Positions 1-5,163 of a DNA stretch of 32,977 nucleotides are shown here, in pieces. The notes below the pieces were generated by a model. The model saw nothing but the letters and a program-made list of their open reading frames with translations. It was not told the origin of the DNA and did no database searches. The first letter of the stretch is position 1. Every line of letters starts with the position of its first letter. The position numbers and the translations under genes are program-made. The stretch is from a virus: IMG/VR virus record IMGVR_UViG_3300022744_000074, positions 1 through 32,977 of that record; one strand, 5' to 3'.

Positions 1-30
1 GTTGTACAGGGCGAACGTCTGACGGGTCAT
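1..30 (-). CDS. ninB: NinB recombination protein, N-terminal 10 codons (cut by window edge)
   Basis: An ATG at 30-28 overlaps the TGA of the HNH gene (29-27) as ATGA, so translation is coupled to that gene. Ten codons, MTRQTFALYN, are visible before position 1. NinB proteins commonly begin with a short M-x-x-TF-x-L-x-N strand like this. The C-terminal part of a NinB protein sits at the other end of the window on the same strand (32801-32977), and the two pieces are in the same reading frame if the ends are joined. Lambda NinB (Orf) assists strand exchange and loads recombinases onto SSB-coated DNA. Identification rests mainly on the C-terminal piece; ten residues alone would not suffice. Confidence 0.6.
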   Translation of the reverse strand, partial: MTRQTFALYN

Positions 31-281
31 ACCAGTGCCTCGATGGTCTTTGCCAGCGCGTCCAGCTCGTCCATGCGCATCACTCGCCACATCGCCCGGC
101 CGCCGTGCAGCCCGTTGTGCGGGTCGCGGTGGCACGAGGCGCACAGCGGGATGCAGAGCGCCTGCACATGCTGCCGGATGTGATGCGCTTCGCTCGGCCC
201 ATCAGTGCCGCACACAGAGCACGGCATGGCCTTGATCCGGGCGAGGTGCTCGCGCTCGCGGGCGGTCAGGCGGTTGTTCAT
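27..281 (-). CDS. HNH-like zinc nuclease, Ref/DUF968-like
   Basis: This 84-aa protein has a CSVCG pair at residues 21-25, an AHHIR motif, and CASCHRDPH with NGLHG after it. This is the C-x2-C / HH / C-x2-CH layout of compact phage HNH nucleases of the Ref or DUF968 kind, which act with recombinases. It starts at 281 with an ATGA overlap to the Gp157 gene and ends with an ATGA overlap to ninB, so it sits inside a recombination operon. The small size is normal for the family. Nuclease activity is inferred from the motif; a purely structural zinc finger cannot be excluded. Confidence 0.75.
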   Translation of the reverse strand: MNNRLTAREREHLARIKAMPCSVCGTDGPSEAHHIRQHVQALCIPLCASCHRDPHNGLHGGRAMWRVMRMDELDALAKTIEALV

Positions 282-772
282 CGGATTTGCAGAGCACGGC
301 TGGTGACGATACGCGCGCCCGGCACTTCACGGCCTGACTTGATCGCATCGCGAATCGCGGCCTTGTCCGGCTCAGGCGCCGGCGCAGGCTTGACGCGCAT
401 CAGATCGTCAGGGATCTGCGTCGTGTCCTCGATCTGCACGGAGCTTGTCTTGCGCCAGCTGATCCGCACGCCCGGCCCTTCTACCTTCTCGATCCCGGCC
501 ATATCGAGCGAGCGCTCCAGGTAGTCGCGCAGCCGGTCTGCCTGGGCGCGGATCGCCTTGGCCCTTTCGGCCGCATCCTTCGCCCACCGCTCTACCGCTG
601 CTGCATCAGCATCGAGCGAGCGGGCCACGTGCGCGACCGACAGCGCCTTGTGCTCAAGATCTCCCAACATGCCCTCGAGCGTGTCGGCCATCGTCTGATC
701 GTCCAAGCCAAGCTCTGCCAGCGTCTGAGCTGCGGCGCGGTGCTCTGCCGCGAGTAGTGCGAGCGTCGTCAT
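278..772 (-). CDS. Siphovirus Gp157-family protein
   Basis: This 164-aa protein is alpha-helical and charged in its first two thirds (LLAAEHRAAAQTLAELG, then a long heptad-like stretch to about residue 110). A short beta-type tail follows, containing GPGVRISWRKTSSVQIED and IPDDLMRVKP. That order (coiled helix, then V-x-I-W-R-K-T-x-S-V-x-I, then IP--L) is characteristic of the Gp157 family, found next to single-strand annealing proteins in many phages and linked to phage resistance or recombination. The start at 772 is chosen because its ATG overlaps the ERF stop as ATGA; an upstream in-frame ATG at 793 lies inside ERF and is less likely. Confidence 0.85.
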   Translation of the reverse strand: MTTLALLAAEHRAAAQTLAELGLDDQTMADTLEGMLGDLEHKALSVAHVARSLDADAAAVERWAKDAAERAKAIRAQADRLRDYLERSLDMAGIEKVEGPGVRISWRKTSSVQIEDTTQIPDDLMRVKPAPAPEPDKAAIRDAIKSGREVPGARIVTSRALQIR

Positions 773-1347
773 TGATCGCCTCCAGTCGGCCACGCCGCTT
801 GCAGCGCATCCTGATCCGTTTTTGCCAGCAGCGACCAGATGGCGTCAAGATCCTGATGCGAGGCCAGAAACCCGGCCGCTCCCGCCGCGTCACCGGACTT
901 GATGCCTGCGCTGATGCGCTGCGCGATGGCCTTGGGGCTGGTATCGGCACGCTTTGCAGGCGCTTGCGGTGCTGATGCCGCATTGCCGTCGTCATCCTCG
1001 GCGGCGATGCCGCACGCGGCAAGCAGCGAGTAGCGCCGCGCATACGTCAATGCCGAGCCGTACCCCTGCGGGTCTTGCTTGCTGGCCGGGACGTGCAGCT
1101 TGCCGCAGCGCAGAGATTGGCCGGATTCGTGCAAAAACACGGTTTCGACCGTGACGCCTGTCGAGTCCTCGAAAGTCTCTTGATACAGCGCGATCCCGGC
1201 CGCCAGGCATGCGTCGTCAACCGCATCAAGGCATGCCTCAAGATTCGCGTACTTGCTCTTGAAAGCCGGATTTGTCTTGGCTTTGAGCACCGGCCCGAAG
1301 GCCTTTTTTGCGGCGATGAATGCCGGGGCGATCTTGTCGAGACTCAT
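769..1347 (-). CDS. erf: ERF-family single-strand annealing recombinase
   Basis: This 192-aa protein carries the ERF core: KIAPAFIAAKKAFGPVLKAKTNPAFKSKYANLE near the N-terminus, then GIALYQE, ETVFLHESGQSL, and the signature QGYGSALTYARRYSLLAACGIAAEDDDGN at about residues 96-124. ERF proteins form rings on ssDNA and anneal complementary strands, allowing phage recombination and genome circularisation. A C-terminal helical tail follows a proline/alanine linker. The start at 1347 is preceded by a strong GAGGTGG ribosome site; the upstream in-frame ATG at 1383 lacks one. It leads a Gp157-HNH-NinB-SSB series, the usual partners of such recombinases. Confidence 0.93.
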   Translation of the reverse strand: MSLDKIAPAFIAAKKAFGPVLKAKTNPAFKSKYANLEACLDAVDDACLAAGIALYQETFEDSTGVTVETVFLHESGQSLRCGKLHVPASKQDPQGYGSALTYARRYSLLAACGIAAEDDDGNAASAPQAPAKRADTSPKAIAQRISAGIKSGDAAGAAGFLASHQDLDAIWSLLAKTDQDALQAAWPTGGDQ

Positions 1348-1354
1348 ATCCACC

Positions 1355-1477
1355 TCAGAACGGCGCCGGGCCGTATTCGCCAAACATCCGCGCGAACTCG
1401 CGCAGCGCCAGCGCGTGCGACCGCAGCCGCGCCGCTCGTTGCAGCCGCTGTGCGGCCGTCTTGCCCGTCTTGATCAT
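1355..1477 (-). CDS. Basic 40-aa protein upstream of ERF, unknown
   Basis: This short reading frame (MIKTGKTAAQRLQRAARLRSH...) ends 7 bases before the ERF start. Its ATG at 1477 is preceded by AGGAG at good spacing. The product is basic in the first half (K/R-rich, probably one amphipathic helix) and ends in REFARMFGEYGPAPF. No family is recognised. A longer frame starting at 1615 is possible but has no ribosome site. The position inside the tightly packed leftward operon and the strong ribosome site support it as a real small gene. Confidence 0.6.
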   Translation of the reverse strand: MIKTGKTAAQRLQRAARLRSHALALREFARMFGEYGPAPF

Positions 1478-1584
1478 CTCTGCTCCTGTACTGTCAATTG
1501 CGGCCCGTCTCGTGGGCCAGTCGCTGCAGGCGCATTTGTCACGGTGCAGAGCCGTTTCACTCGCCGGGGATGCTCCGGCACCAT
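1474..1584 (-). CDS. Candidate 36-aa micro-ORF, ATGA-coupled
   Basis: On the minus strand an ATG at 1584 opens a 36-codon frame (MVPEHPRRVKRLCTVTNAP...), whose TGA overlaps the ATG of the 40-aa gene as ATGA. That overlap is the standard junction throughout this genome, which is the main argument for it. Nothing about function is recognisable; it is basic with one cysteine. The ribosome site is weak. It occupies an otherwise empty 150-base gap in the operon. It could also be a chance frame. Confidence 0.4.
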   Translation of the reverse strand: MVPEHPRRVKRLCTVTNAPAATGPRDGPQLTVQEQR

Positions 1585-1628
1585 CCCATGACCCGATGCG
1601 CGTGCCGGTTGTCATGGATGGCACGGGG

Positions 1629-1946
1629 TTAGTTCCGGGCCAGGGCGTAGGCGCAGGCGGTGGCGACCGGGACGGCCAGCCACCAGGCTGCCTCGGCCAG
1701 TGCGGCGCGGATGCGCAGCCAGCGCGCGGCGCGCTGCACATCTGCAGAGTGATAGACCTCGGCCGCGCTGCGCTCAGGCTCGATCTCAGTCTCAGCCCAC
1801 AGCGGCGCCGGTCGCGTGCGGCGGCGGCCCTGATGATCCAGGCCGACCGGCGAGAGCTGCTGCCTGGCCTTGATGCGCGCGGCTTCCAGCTCGGCGCGGA
1901 TGGTCGACTCGGCGCCGGCCATGCGATGCATTTCAGTGGCGCGCAT
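1629..1946 (-). CDS. Unknown 105-aa protein with C-terminal membrane segment
   Basis: The frame starts one base after the stop of the preceding gene (TGA-C-ATG). Residues 1-80 are charged and helical (MRATEMHRMAGAESTIRAEL, then KARQQLSP). The C-terminus, ALAEAAWWLAVPVATACAYALA, is a single hydrophobic segment followed by RN. The layout suggests a tail-anchored inner-membrane protein with a cytoplasmic helical head. No family is recognised. Being second in the leftward operon suggests early expression, perhaps a host-takeover or membrane function, but this is inference. Confidence 0.65.
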   Translation of the reverse strand: MRATEMHRMAGAESTIRAELEAARIKARQQLSPVGLDHQGRRRTRPAPLWAETEIEPERSAAEVYHSADVQRAARWLRIRAALAEAAWWLAVPVATACAYALARN

Positions 1947-1947
1947 G

Positions 1948-2277
1948 TCAGCCTTTTGCGTCGATTGCATCGAAGTACGTCGGGATCGGCATGCCGCCGA
2001 GGTCGCCGAACTCGGCGGCGTCGTCCGACTCGGCGGCGCGCTTCCGCTCGATGTCGGCCAGCACCAACTCATCGAGCCACTGCGGCAGGCGCTCGGCGTA
2101 GCCGCAGGACTCGATCAGGTCGCTGATGTCCTGGCCGCGCACGTAGACGGCCCATTCGTATCCGTCCTCGTCTCCGAGGTCGTTGTAGGCCACCACATAG
2201 CCGAACGCCTTGAAGTGGCTCCAGCCGGCCGGAATGGCCGGCGTTGTTGCCCTTTCGGGCCGTAGGTCGATCGTCAT
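1948..2277 (-). CDS. Acidic 109-aa protein, first gene of leftward operon, unknown
   Basis: The product is acidic with a folded-looking core (GWSHFKAFGYVVAYNDLGDEDGYEWAVYVRGQDISDLIESCGYAERLPQWLDEL) and an acidic tail. Two ATGs are in tandem at 2280 and 2277. GGAG sits two bases from the first and five from the second, so 2277 is preferred. It is the first gene after the divergent control region. It does not look like a CI or Cro repressor (no HTH seen), so the usual lambda position for a repressor is taken by an unrelated protein. Function unknown. Confidence 0.7.
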   Translation of the reverse strand: MTIDLRPERATTPAIPAGWSHFKAFGYVVAYNDLGDEDGYEWAVYVRGQDISDLIESCGYAERLPQWLDELVLADIERKRAAESDDAAEFGDLGGMPIPTYFDAIDAKG

Positions 2278-2316
2278 CATCTCTCCATCTGTGCATCCCG
2301 GCTTGCTGCCGTGTCG

Positions 2317-2347
2317 ATACTGTGTCACATCATGCACGGCATGTCAA
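2317..2347 (-). promoter_or_regulatory. Leftward early promoter
   Basis: On the minus strand a perfect TTGACA lies at 2347-2342. The -10 is weak: CAGTAT at 19-bp spacing or CACAGT at 17. A copy of the GTGTCACAT repeat (2322-2337) lies between the two boxes, so a bound regulator would block it. Transcription would lead into the gene starting at 2277. Confidence 0.55.
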
Positions 2348-2407
2348 CAGCCGATCGTGTCACATGATGCACTAACCGAGCTTGCGCATCAGTGTCACAT
2401 GCGATAC
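2322..2407. repeat. Three operator-like direct repeats, 35-bp period
   Basis: GTGTCACAT occurs at 2322-2330, 2357-2365 and 2392-2400, each exactly 35 bp after the last. The first two extend to 15 of 16 matching bases (GTGTCACATSATGCAC). The left copy overlaps the leftward promoter and the right copy overlaps the -10 of the rightward promoter. This is the arrangement expected of a shared operator between two divergent promoters. The likely ligand is the HTH protein at 2417 (inference). Confidence 0.75.
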
Positions 2408-2410
2408 AGT
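2382..2410 (+). promoter_or_regulatory. Rightward promoter, probably giving a leaderless mRNA
   Basis: TTGCGC (2382-2387) and TACAGT (2405-2410) are separated by 17 bp. Seven bases after the -10 is 2417, the A of the first gene's ATG, and no good ribosome site precedes it. Transcription would therefore begin at or next to the start codon, as for lambda cI from PRM. Confidence 0.55.
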
Positions 2411-2416
2411 CAAGGC

Positions 2417-2617
2417 ATGACGACAAAACCGCCGAGCGCAGCGGATCTGCGCGCAAAGATGGCTGGCATGACGGCTGGCGAAATGCGATGGCTGGCCGAC
2501 AAGTCAGGAGTGCCGTTTGATACGGTGCGCCGGCTGCGGTACAGCGACAACCCCAACCCGAGGCTGGACACGCTTGAGCGCATCTGGCCGCACATCGCAA
2601 GAAGGAAGACGCCATGA
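2417..2617 (+). CDS. Small HTH DNA-binding protein (Cro/CI-like)
   Basis: This 66-aa protein contains a helix-turn-helix at about residues 22-50: MTAGEMRWLADKSGVPFDTV, then RRLRYSDNPNPRLDTLERIW. The pattern matches the XRE/Cro fold (L-A-x-x-S-G-V-x-x-x-T-V-x-x-x--G/S-x-N-P-x-x-x-T-L-x-x-I). It lies directly beside the three operator repeats, so autoregulation and control of the divergent promoter are the simplest model. It lacks any cleavage or oligomerisation domain, so it is Cro-sized rather than CI-sized. The ATG has no clear ribosome site and coincides with the predicted transcription start. Confidence 0.8.
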   Translation: MTTKPPSAADLRAKMAGMTAGEMRWLADKSGVPFDTVRRLRYSDNPNPRLDTLERIWPHIARRKTP

Positions 2618-2826
2618 AGCAGTGCATCCGATGCGGCCGATCAGGCCACCAGTCGAGCACCTGCCAGCAGCCGAACCCGCTGCATTTTGACGGCACCGAG
2701 CCACCGGCACCGGACGTCAAGCGCGGCTGCAATACGTGCGAGCACATTTCCGTGCATGCAACACATGAGCCGTGCGCGACGTGCCGGCGGACGATGGGCT
2801 ACAGCCAGTGGGAGCCGATGCCATGA
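2614..2826 (+). CDS. Small zinc-knuckle / zinc-ribbon protein
   Basis: Residues 4-17, CIRCGRSGHQSSTC, fit the CCHC zinc-knuckle spacing C-x2-C-x4-H-x4-C exactly. A second cysteine/histidine cluster (CNTCEHISVHATHEPCATC) follows at about residues 39-57. The knuckle is a nucleic-acid-binding motif rare in bacteria but seen in phage proteins. The gene overlaps its neighbours by ATGA at both ends. The second cluster resembles the N-terminus of the protein at 3755 (CNDCIH...EPCASC), so the two genes share a module. Nucleic-acid binding is inferred. Confidence 0.7.
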   Translation: MKQCIRCGRSGHQSSTCQQPNPLHFDGTEPPAPDVKRGCNTCEHISVHATHEPCATCRRTMGYSQWEPMP

Positions 2827-2948
2827 CACGCATCATCGTAGTGCTTGGCCTGCTCGTCGGGTTCCTCGGAACTCACGCGCTTCTCAACCTGACCCGGCCG
2901 GCAACGCTGGTCATCGACAAGTGCAGCAAACCGAGGGTGACGACATGA
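2823..2948 (+). CDS. 41-aa single-pass membrane peptide
   Basis: ATGA overlaps on both sides place this 41-codon frame in the train. It begins MTRIIVVLGLLVGFLGTHAL, one hydrophobic segment right after a basic residue, followed by NLTRPATLVIDKCSKP and a basic tail. It would be a small inner-membrane protein with about 20 residues outside the membrane and one cysteine. No family is recognised. Neighbouring genes encode soluble zinc-binding proteins. Confidence 0.65.
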   Translation: MTRIIVVLGLLVGFLGTHALLNLTRPATLVIDKCSKPRVTT

Positions 2949-3178
2949 ACAACCCGCTGCGACACGCGGGCACAAGCGTTCCCGGGCACGCTCCGACCGG
3001 CATCCAGACCTTTCGCGGCACATCGCCGCTAACCGGCGCCGGCGCAACGATGAGCTGTTTCAAGTGCGGCAAGCACCGGCCGCAAAGCACCGGCCGGAAA
3101 ATCCGCTGCTGGGGCAAGCTGCATTGGTGCTGTGACGATTGCGCCGGTCTGCAGCCGGCAGAAGGGAAGACGAAATGA
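2945..3178 (+). CDS. Cysteine-rich 77-aa protein, putative zinc ribbon
   Basis: The N-terminal 35 residues are Gly/Pro/Thr-rich and probably unstructured. The second half has CFKCGKHRPQSTGRKIRCWG, then KLHWCCDDC: two C-x2-C type pairs about 25 residues apart, a treble-clef or ribbon-like zinc site. The start is the ATG overlapping the previous stop (ATGA); an internal ATG (MSCFKCG) exists but has no better ribosome site. Unknown function; ordinary for phage early regions. Confidence 0.65.
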   Translation: MNNPLRHAGTSVPGHAPTGIQTFRGTSPLTGAGATMSCFKCGKHRPQSTGRKIRCWGKLHWCCDDCAGLQPAEGKTK

Positions 3179-3411
3179 CCGATTACAACCGCCTAGACGC
3201 GGCGATACTGGCCGCGCTTTCGCCCACGAACCCGATCTCGTTCAGCGCGCTCTCTGCCAAGCGTGCCGTCCTCACGGAAGCCAAGGCGCTGACCCCGGAT
3301 GAGAGTTTCCGCGCGGTCGAGCGCCGACTGCAGGCGCTGCGCAAGGCGGGCAAAATCAAACTCGCGCCGAAACGCGCCGGCTGGCTGCTCGCCGAAGGAG
3401 ACCCGAAATGA
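3175..3411 (+). CDS. 78-aa winged-helix-like protein
   Basis: The sequence runs MTDYNRLDAAILAALSPTNP, then SFSALSAKRAVLTEAKAL, then FRAVERRLQALRKAGKIKLA, ending PKRAGWLLAEGD. Helix, helix, recognition-type helix and a beta wing (GKIKLAPKRAGWLL) suggest a small winged-helix DNA-binding protein. This resembles the way many phage proteins sense DNA through R-L-Q-x-L-x-x-x-G-x-I. It is ATGA-coupled on both sides. It could regulate this operon, but no direct evidence exists in the sequence. Confidence 0.65.
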   Translation: MTDYNRLDAAILAALSPTNPISFSALSAKRAVLTEAKALTPDESFRAVERRLQALRKAGKIKLAPKRAGWLLAEGDPK

Positions 3412-3758
3412 CCGACATCATCAACAGCCTCGCGCACCGCGCCGAGGTCGAGCAGGCGCAGCAGATCCGCGCCGAGCTGTGTGAGTCGCGCGGCCTGGAG
3501 CCGGTGTGCTGCGGCATGCCGGCGACGTGCGACAGCTGCACCAAGCCGTCCAGCGGCGGGCATGTGCAGCGCATGGCCGAGCTGATCGCCGAGCGTGACC
3601 AGCTGCAAACCCGAGTGGCCGTGCTCGAACAGCAGCTGCGTCGCGTGCTGCCGGTGCTTGACTACTACGGCGCCGGCCAGCGTGACACGGGCTACGCGCA
3701 CGCCCAGATCACCCAGATTGGCGGCCTGCTGCGCACCAAGGAAGGCGGTGCGGTATGA
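3408..3758 (+). CDS. 116-aa protein with Cys cluster and coiled coil
   Basis: Residues 1-30 are helical. A cysteine cluster follows (LCESRGLEPVCCGMPATCDSC), then a coiled coil (MAELIAERDQLQTRVAVLEQ to about residue 83) with heptad leucines, then a C-terminal segment ending RTKEGGAV. Genes with an HTH or Cys segment plus an E-R-D-Q-L coiled coil are common in the early regions of phages of GC-rich hosts and have no assigned role. ATGA overlaps connect it to both neighbours. Confidence 0.65.
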   Translation: MTDIINSLAHRAEVEQAQQIRAELCESRGLEPVCCGMPATCDSCTKPSSGGHVQRMAELIAERDQLQTRVAVLEQQLRRVLPVLDYYGAGQRDTGYAHAQITQIGGLLRTKEGGAV

Positions 3759-4117
3759 GCACCAGACCCTGCAACGACTGCATCCACGCCGATGCACCCA
3801 GCGGCGCAGAGCCGTGCGCCAGCTGTCGCGAGGACACCAGCCGGGAGGGGGGGCGCAACATGAGCAACCGAAATTTCAGCAGCTGCCAGCAGCGCCCGAG
3901 CGCGCAGACCGGCCCCAAGGCTCAGCATTGCCGCGCCGGCCTGCCGAGCCAAGACGCCCCGACATCGCGGCCGTGCCTGCGTCGCGCGCAGTGCGCGCTG
4001 CATCAGCGCTACCTAGCGGATCTGGATTTGCCCGATGGGCTGCTGCCTGGTGTGCGTGTGCTGATCCATCCCTGGGTGGAGGGCTGCGCGTGCCACTACT
4101 TCACGCCGTCCGTCTGA
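3755..4117 (+). CDS. Cysteine-rich 120-aa protein, last gene of train
   Basis: The N-terminus CNDCIHADAPSGAEPCASC repeats the module found in the protein at 2614. After residue 35 a second part begins MSNRNFSSCQQR and carries further cysteines (HCRAG, CLRRAQC) and CACHYF. A G-run (GGGAGGGGGGG) just before the internal ATG at 3860 could act as a ribosome site, so an 85-aa product from 3860 is possible, or the gene may be a fusion of two short ones. Function unknown. It ends 20 bases before the terminator. Confidence 0.6.
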   Translation: MSTRPCNDCIHADAPSGAEPCASCREDTSREGGRNMSNRNFSSCQQRPSAQTGPKAQHCRAGLPSQDAPTSRPCLRRAQCALHQRYLADLDLPDGLLPGVRVLIHPWVEGCACHYFTPSV

Positions 4118-4136
4118 CGCCGAGACGCATCAACCA

Positions 4137-4160
4137 AGCCCGCAGCGCGCGGGCTTTTTT
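4137..4160 (+). terminator. Rho-independent terminator of the first rightward operon
   Basis: AGCCCGC (4137-4143) pairs perfectly with GCGGGCT (4149-4155) around a 5-nt loop and is followed by six T. It separates the small-gene train from the next promoter at 4173. Confidence 0.9.
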
Positions 4161-4172
4161 GCGCTCTACCTG

Positions 4173-4200
4173 TTGACATGTATCACCTCAGTGATACACT
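4173..4200 (+). promoter_or_regulatory. Promoter with lambda-type palindromic operator
   Basis: Perfect -35 TTGACA (4173-4178), 16-bp spacer and -10 TACACT (4195-4200). Between and over the boxes lies TATCAC-CTCA-GTGATA (4181-4196), a perfect 6-bp palindrome resembling lambda-family operator half-sites (TATCACC). The block GTGATACACTGCAG (4191-4204) recurs at 30247-30260. It would drive the gene at 4249 and the downstream replication genes; a repressor bound here would cover the core promoter. Confidence 0.75.
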
Positions 4201-4248
4201 GCAGTCATGGGTTGAGCACGAGGCAAGACCCGCAACAGGAGAGACACC

Positions 4249-4551
4249 ATGAGCAACATCAGCATCACCAAGGCACTGAAGATTGCCGCCGACCAGCATT
4301 CCCCGCTGTGGCGCTTCGGCCGCCAATGGAAGTTCACCTACAAGATCAACGAGCGCAACTGGAGCGAGAGCATGCCGGCCGACTTCTTCACTGCGCGCCG
4401 CCGCCTGGCGCGCAGCATCGCAGGCGCAGCGCTGGCTGCCCTCGGCCGCAACGACGATTGGCGCGCCGATGCGTGGCTGGAGGATGCAGCCGGCACAGCG
4501 CGCGACATGGTGACGGCCTACCTCGCCAAGTACCCGACCCCCCGCGGCTGA
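4249..4551 (+). CDS. Unknown 100-aa early protein
   Basis: First gene after the regulated promoter, with AGGAGAG eight bases before the ATG. The protein starts MSNISITKALKIAADQHSPL and contains an aromatic basic core (WRFGRQWKFTYKINERNW), then FTARRRLARSIAGAALAALG and a helical end. It looks like a small folded alpha/beta protein. No family is recognised. The place directly behind an operator suggests immediate-early expression, a position often used for anti-host or anti-defence proteins (inference only). Confidence 0.75.
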   Translation: MSNISITKALKIAADQHSPLWRFGRQWKFTYKINERNWSESMPADFFTARRRLARSIAGAALAALGRNDDWRADAWLEDAAGTARDMVTAYLAKYPTPRG

Positions 4552-4565
4552 AACACACCACCACC

Positions 4566-4760
4566 ATGAACACCGCCAAGACCGAAGCCATCGCCAACAC
4601 AGACGCGCACACCAACAACGCCGGCCTGCCGACCTACAGCGAGCTGCTGGCCTTCGTGCAGAAGGCCCGCACCGCAGCCGGCCTGATGGCATCCAGCAGC
4701 TCCGCCATGCCTGAGTTCGGCAGGGATGCCGCCGCCCTGCTGGCGCGCATCTCCGGCTGA
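4566..4760 (+). CDS. Unknown 64-aa helical protein
   Basis: The frame begins 14 bases after the preceding stop. The product has a polar Thr/Asn/Ala start (MNTAKTEAIANTDAHTNNAG) and an amphipathic helical second half (YSELLAFVQKARTAAGLM, DAAALLARISG). There is no convincing ribosome site; translation may rely on reinitiation from the upstream gene. Codon use matches the neighbours. Function unknown. Confidence 0.6.
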   Translation: MNTAKTEAIANTDAHTNNAGLPTYSELLAFVQKARTAAGLMASSSSAMPEFGRDAAALLARISG

Positions 4761-4768
4761 CCACACCC

Positions 4769-4784
4769 CAGCCCTCGCGGGCTG
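4769..4784 (+). other. Intergenic RNA hairpin without U-run
   Basis: CAGCCC (4769-4774) pairs with GGGCTG (4779-4784) around a TCGC tetraloop just after the stop at 4760. There is no T-run, so it is more likely an mRNA stability or processing hairpin, or a leaky terminator, than a strong terminator. Confidence 0.5.
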
Positions 4785-4841
4785 GCTGCTCAGTGCGGCG
4801 CGAGCCGCTGCACCGATCAGCCAACACCACCGGAGAGCACC

Positions 4842-5096
4842 ATGACCACGATCACCTTCACCAGCACCGAGCGCGATGACTCGGCAGTGCGCGTCACAGA
4901 CGGCACCGAGTCCGTTTGGACGACGAGCGTCGAAATTCAGGCGGTTGCCGACGCCTACCTGCGCGGCTACGACGCCAACGGCGGCGGCGACGAGCTGGTT
5001 GAGTTCGAGATCCGCGCCGCCGACACCGACGAGCTGCTGGCACGCTGCTCCGGCTTCGCGAACGGTACGGCCTTCTACGTCGAGCAGTTCGCCTGA
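4842..5096 (+). CDS. Acidic 84-aa protein, unknown
   Basis: GGAGAG precedes the ATG at good spacing. The protein (MTTITFTSTERDDSAVRVTD... ending FYVEQFA) is acidic and mostly beta-strand with one central helix (VEIQAVADAYLRGYDANGGG, then ELVEFEIRAADTDELLARCS). The size and charge are compatible with a DNA-mimic or inhibitor, but that is speculation; no family is recognised. It lies just upstream of the methyltransferase and ends 9 bases before one copy of the duplicated hairpin. Confidence 0.7.
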   Translation: MTTITFTSTERDDSAVRVTDGTESVWTTSVEIQAVADAYLRGYDANGGGDELVEFEIRAADTDELLARCSGFANGTAFYVEQFA

Positions 5097-5105
5097 CCCA
5101 CTCAA

Positions 5106-5126
5106 CCTGCACCGCGCGCCGGTGCA
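5106..5126. repeat. Duplicated hairpin, copy 1 (upstream of methyltransferase)
   Basis: A 21-nt sequence identical to 6088-6108. It contains TGCACCG and CGGTGCA, a perfect 7-bp stem around CGCGC. In both copies the 21-mer begins 9 bases after the T-G-A of the preceding stop. The two copies bracket the methyltransferase gene. Confidence 0.9.
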
Positions 5127-5163
5127 GCCGAGTGGGCCAGCCGGCCTGGATCTGGAGACCTTG

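Noticed and set aside
3847-3853. Seven-G run as a frameshift or sequencing error in the 3755 gene
   Set aside because: The frame is continuous and both parts look coding; a ribosome site for the ATG at 3860 is a simpler reading.
4206-4214. ATG-GGT-TGA minimal leader ORF after the 4173 promoter
   Set aside because: No ribosome site and no sign of regulation by it.
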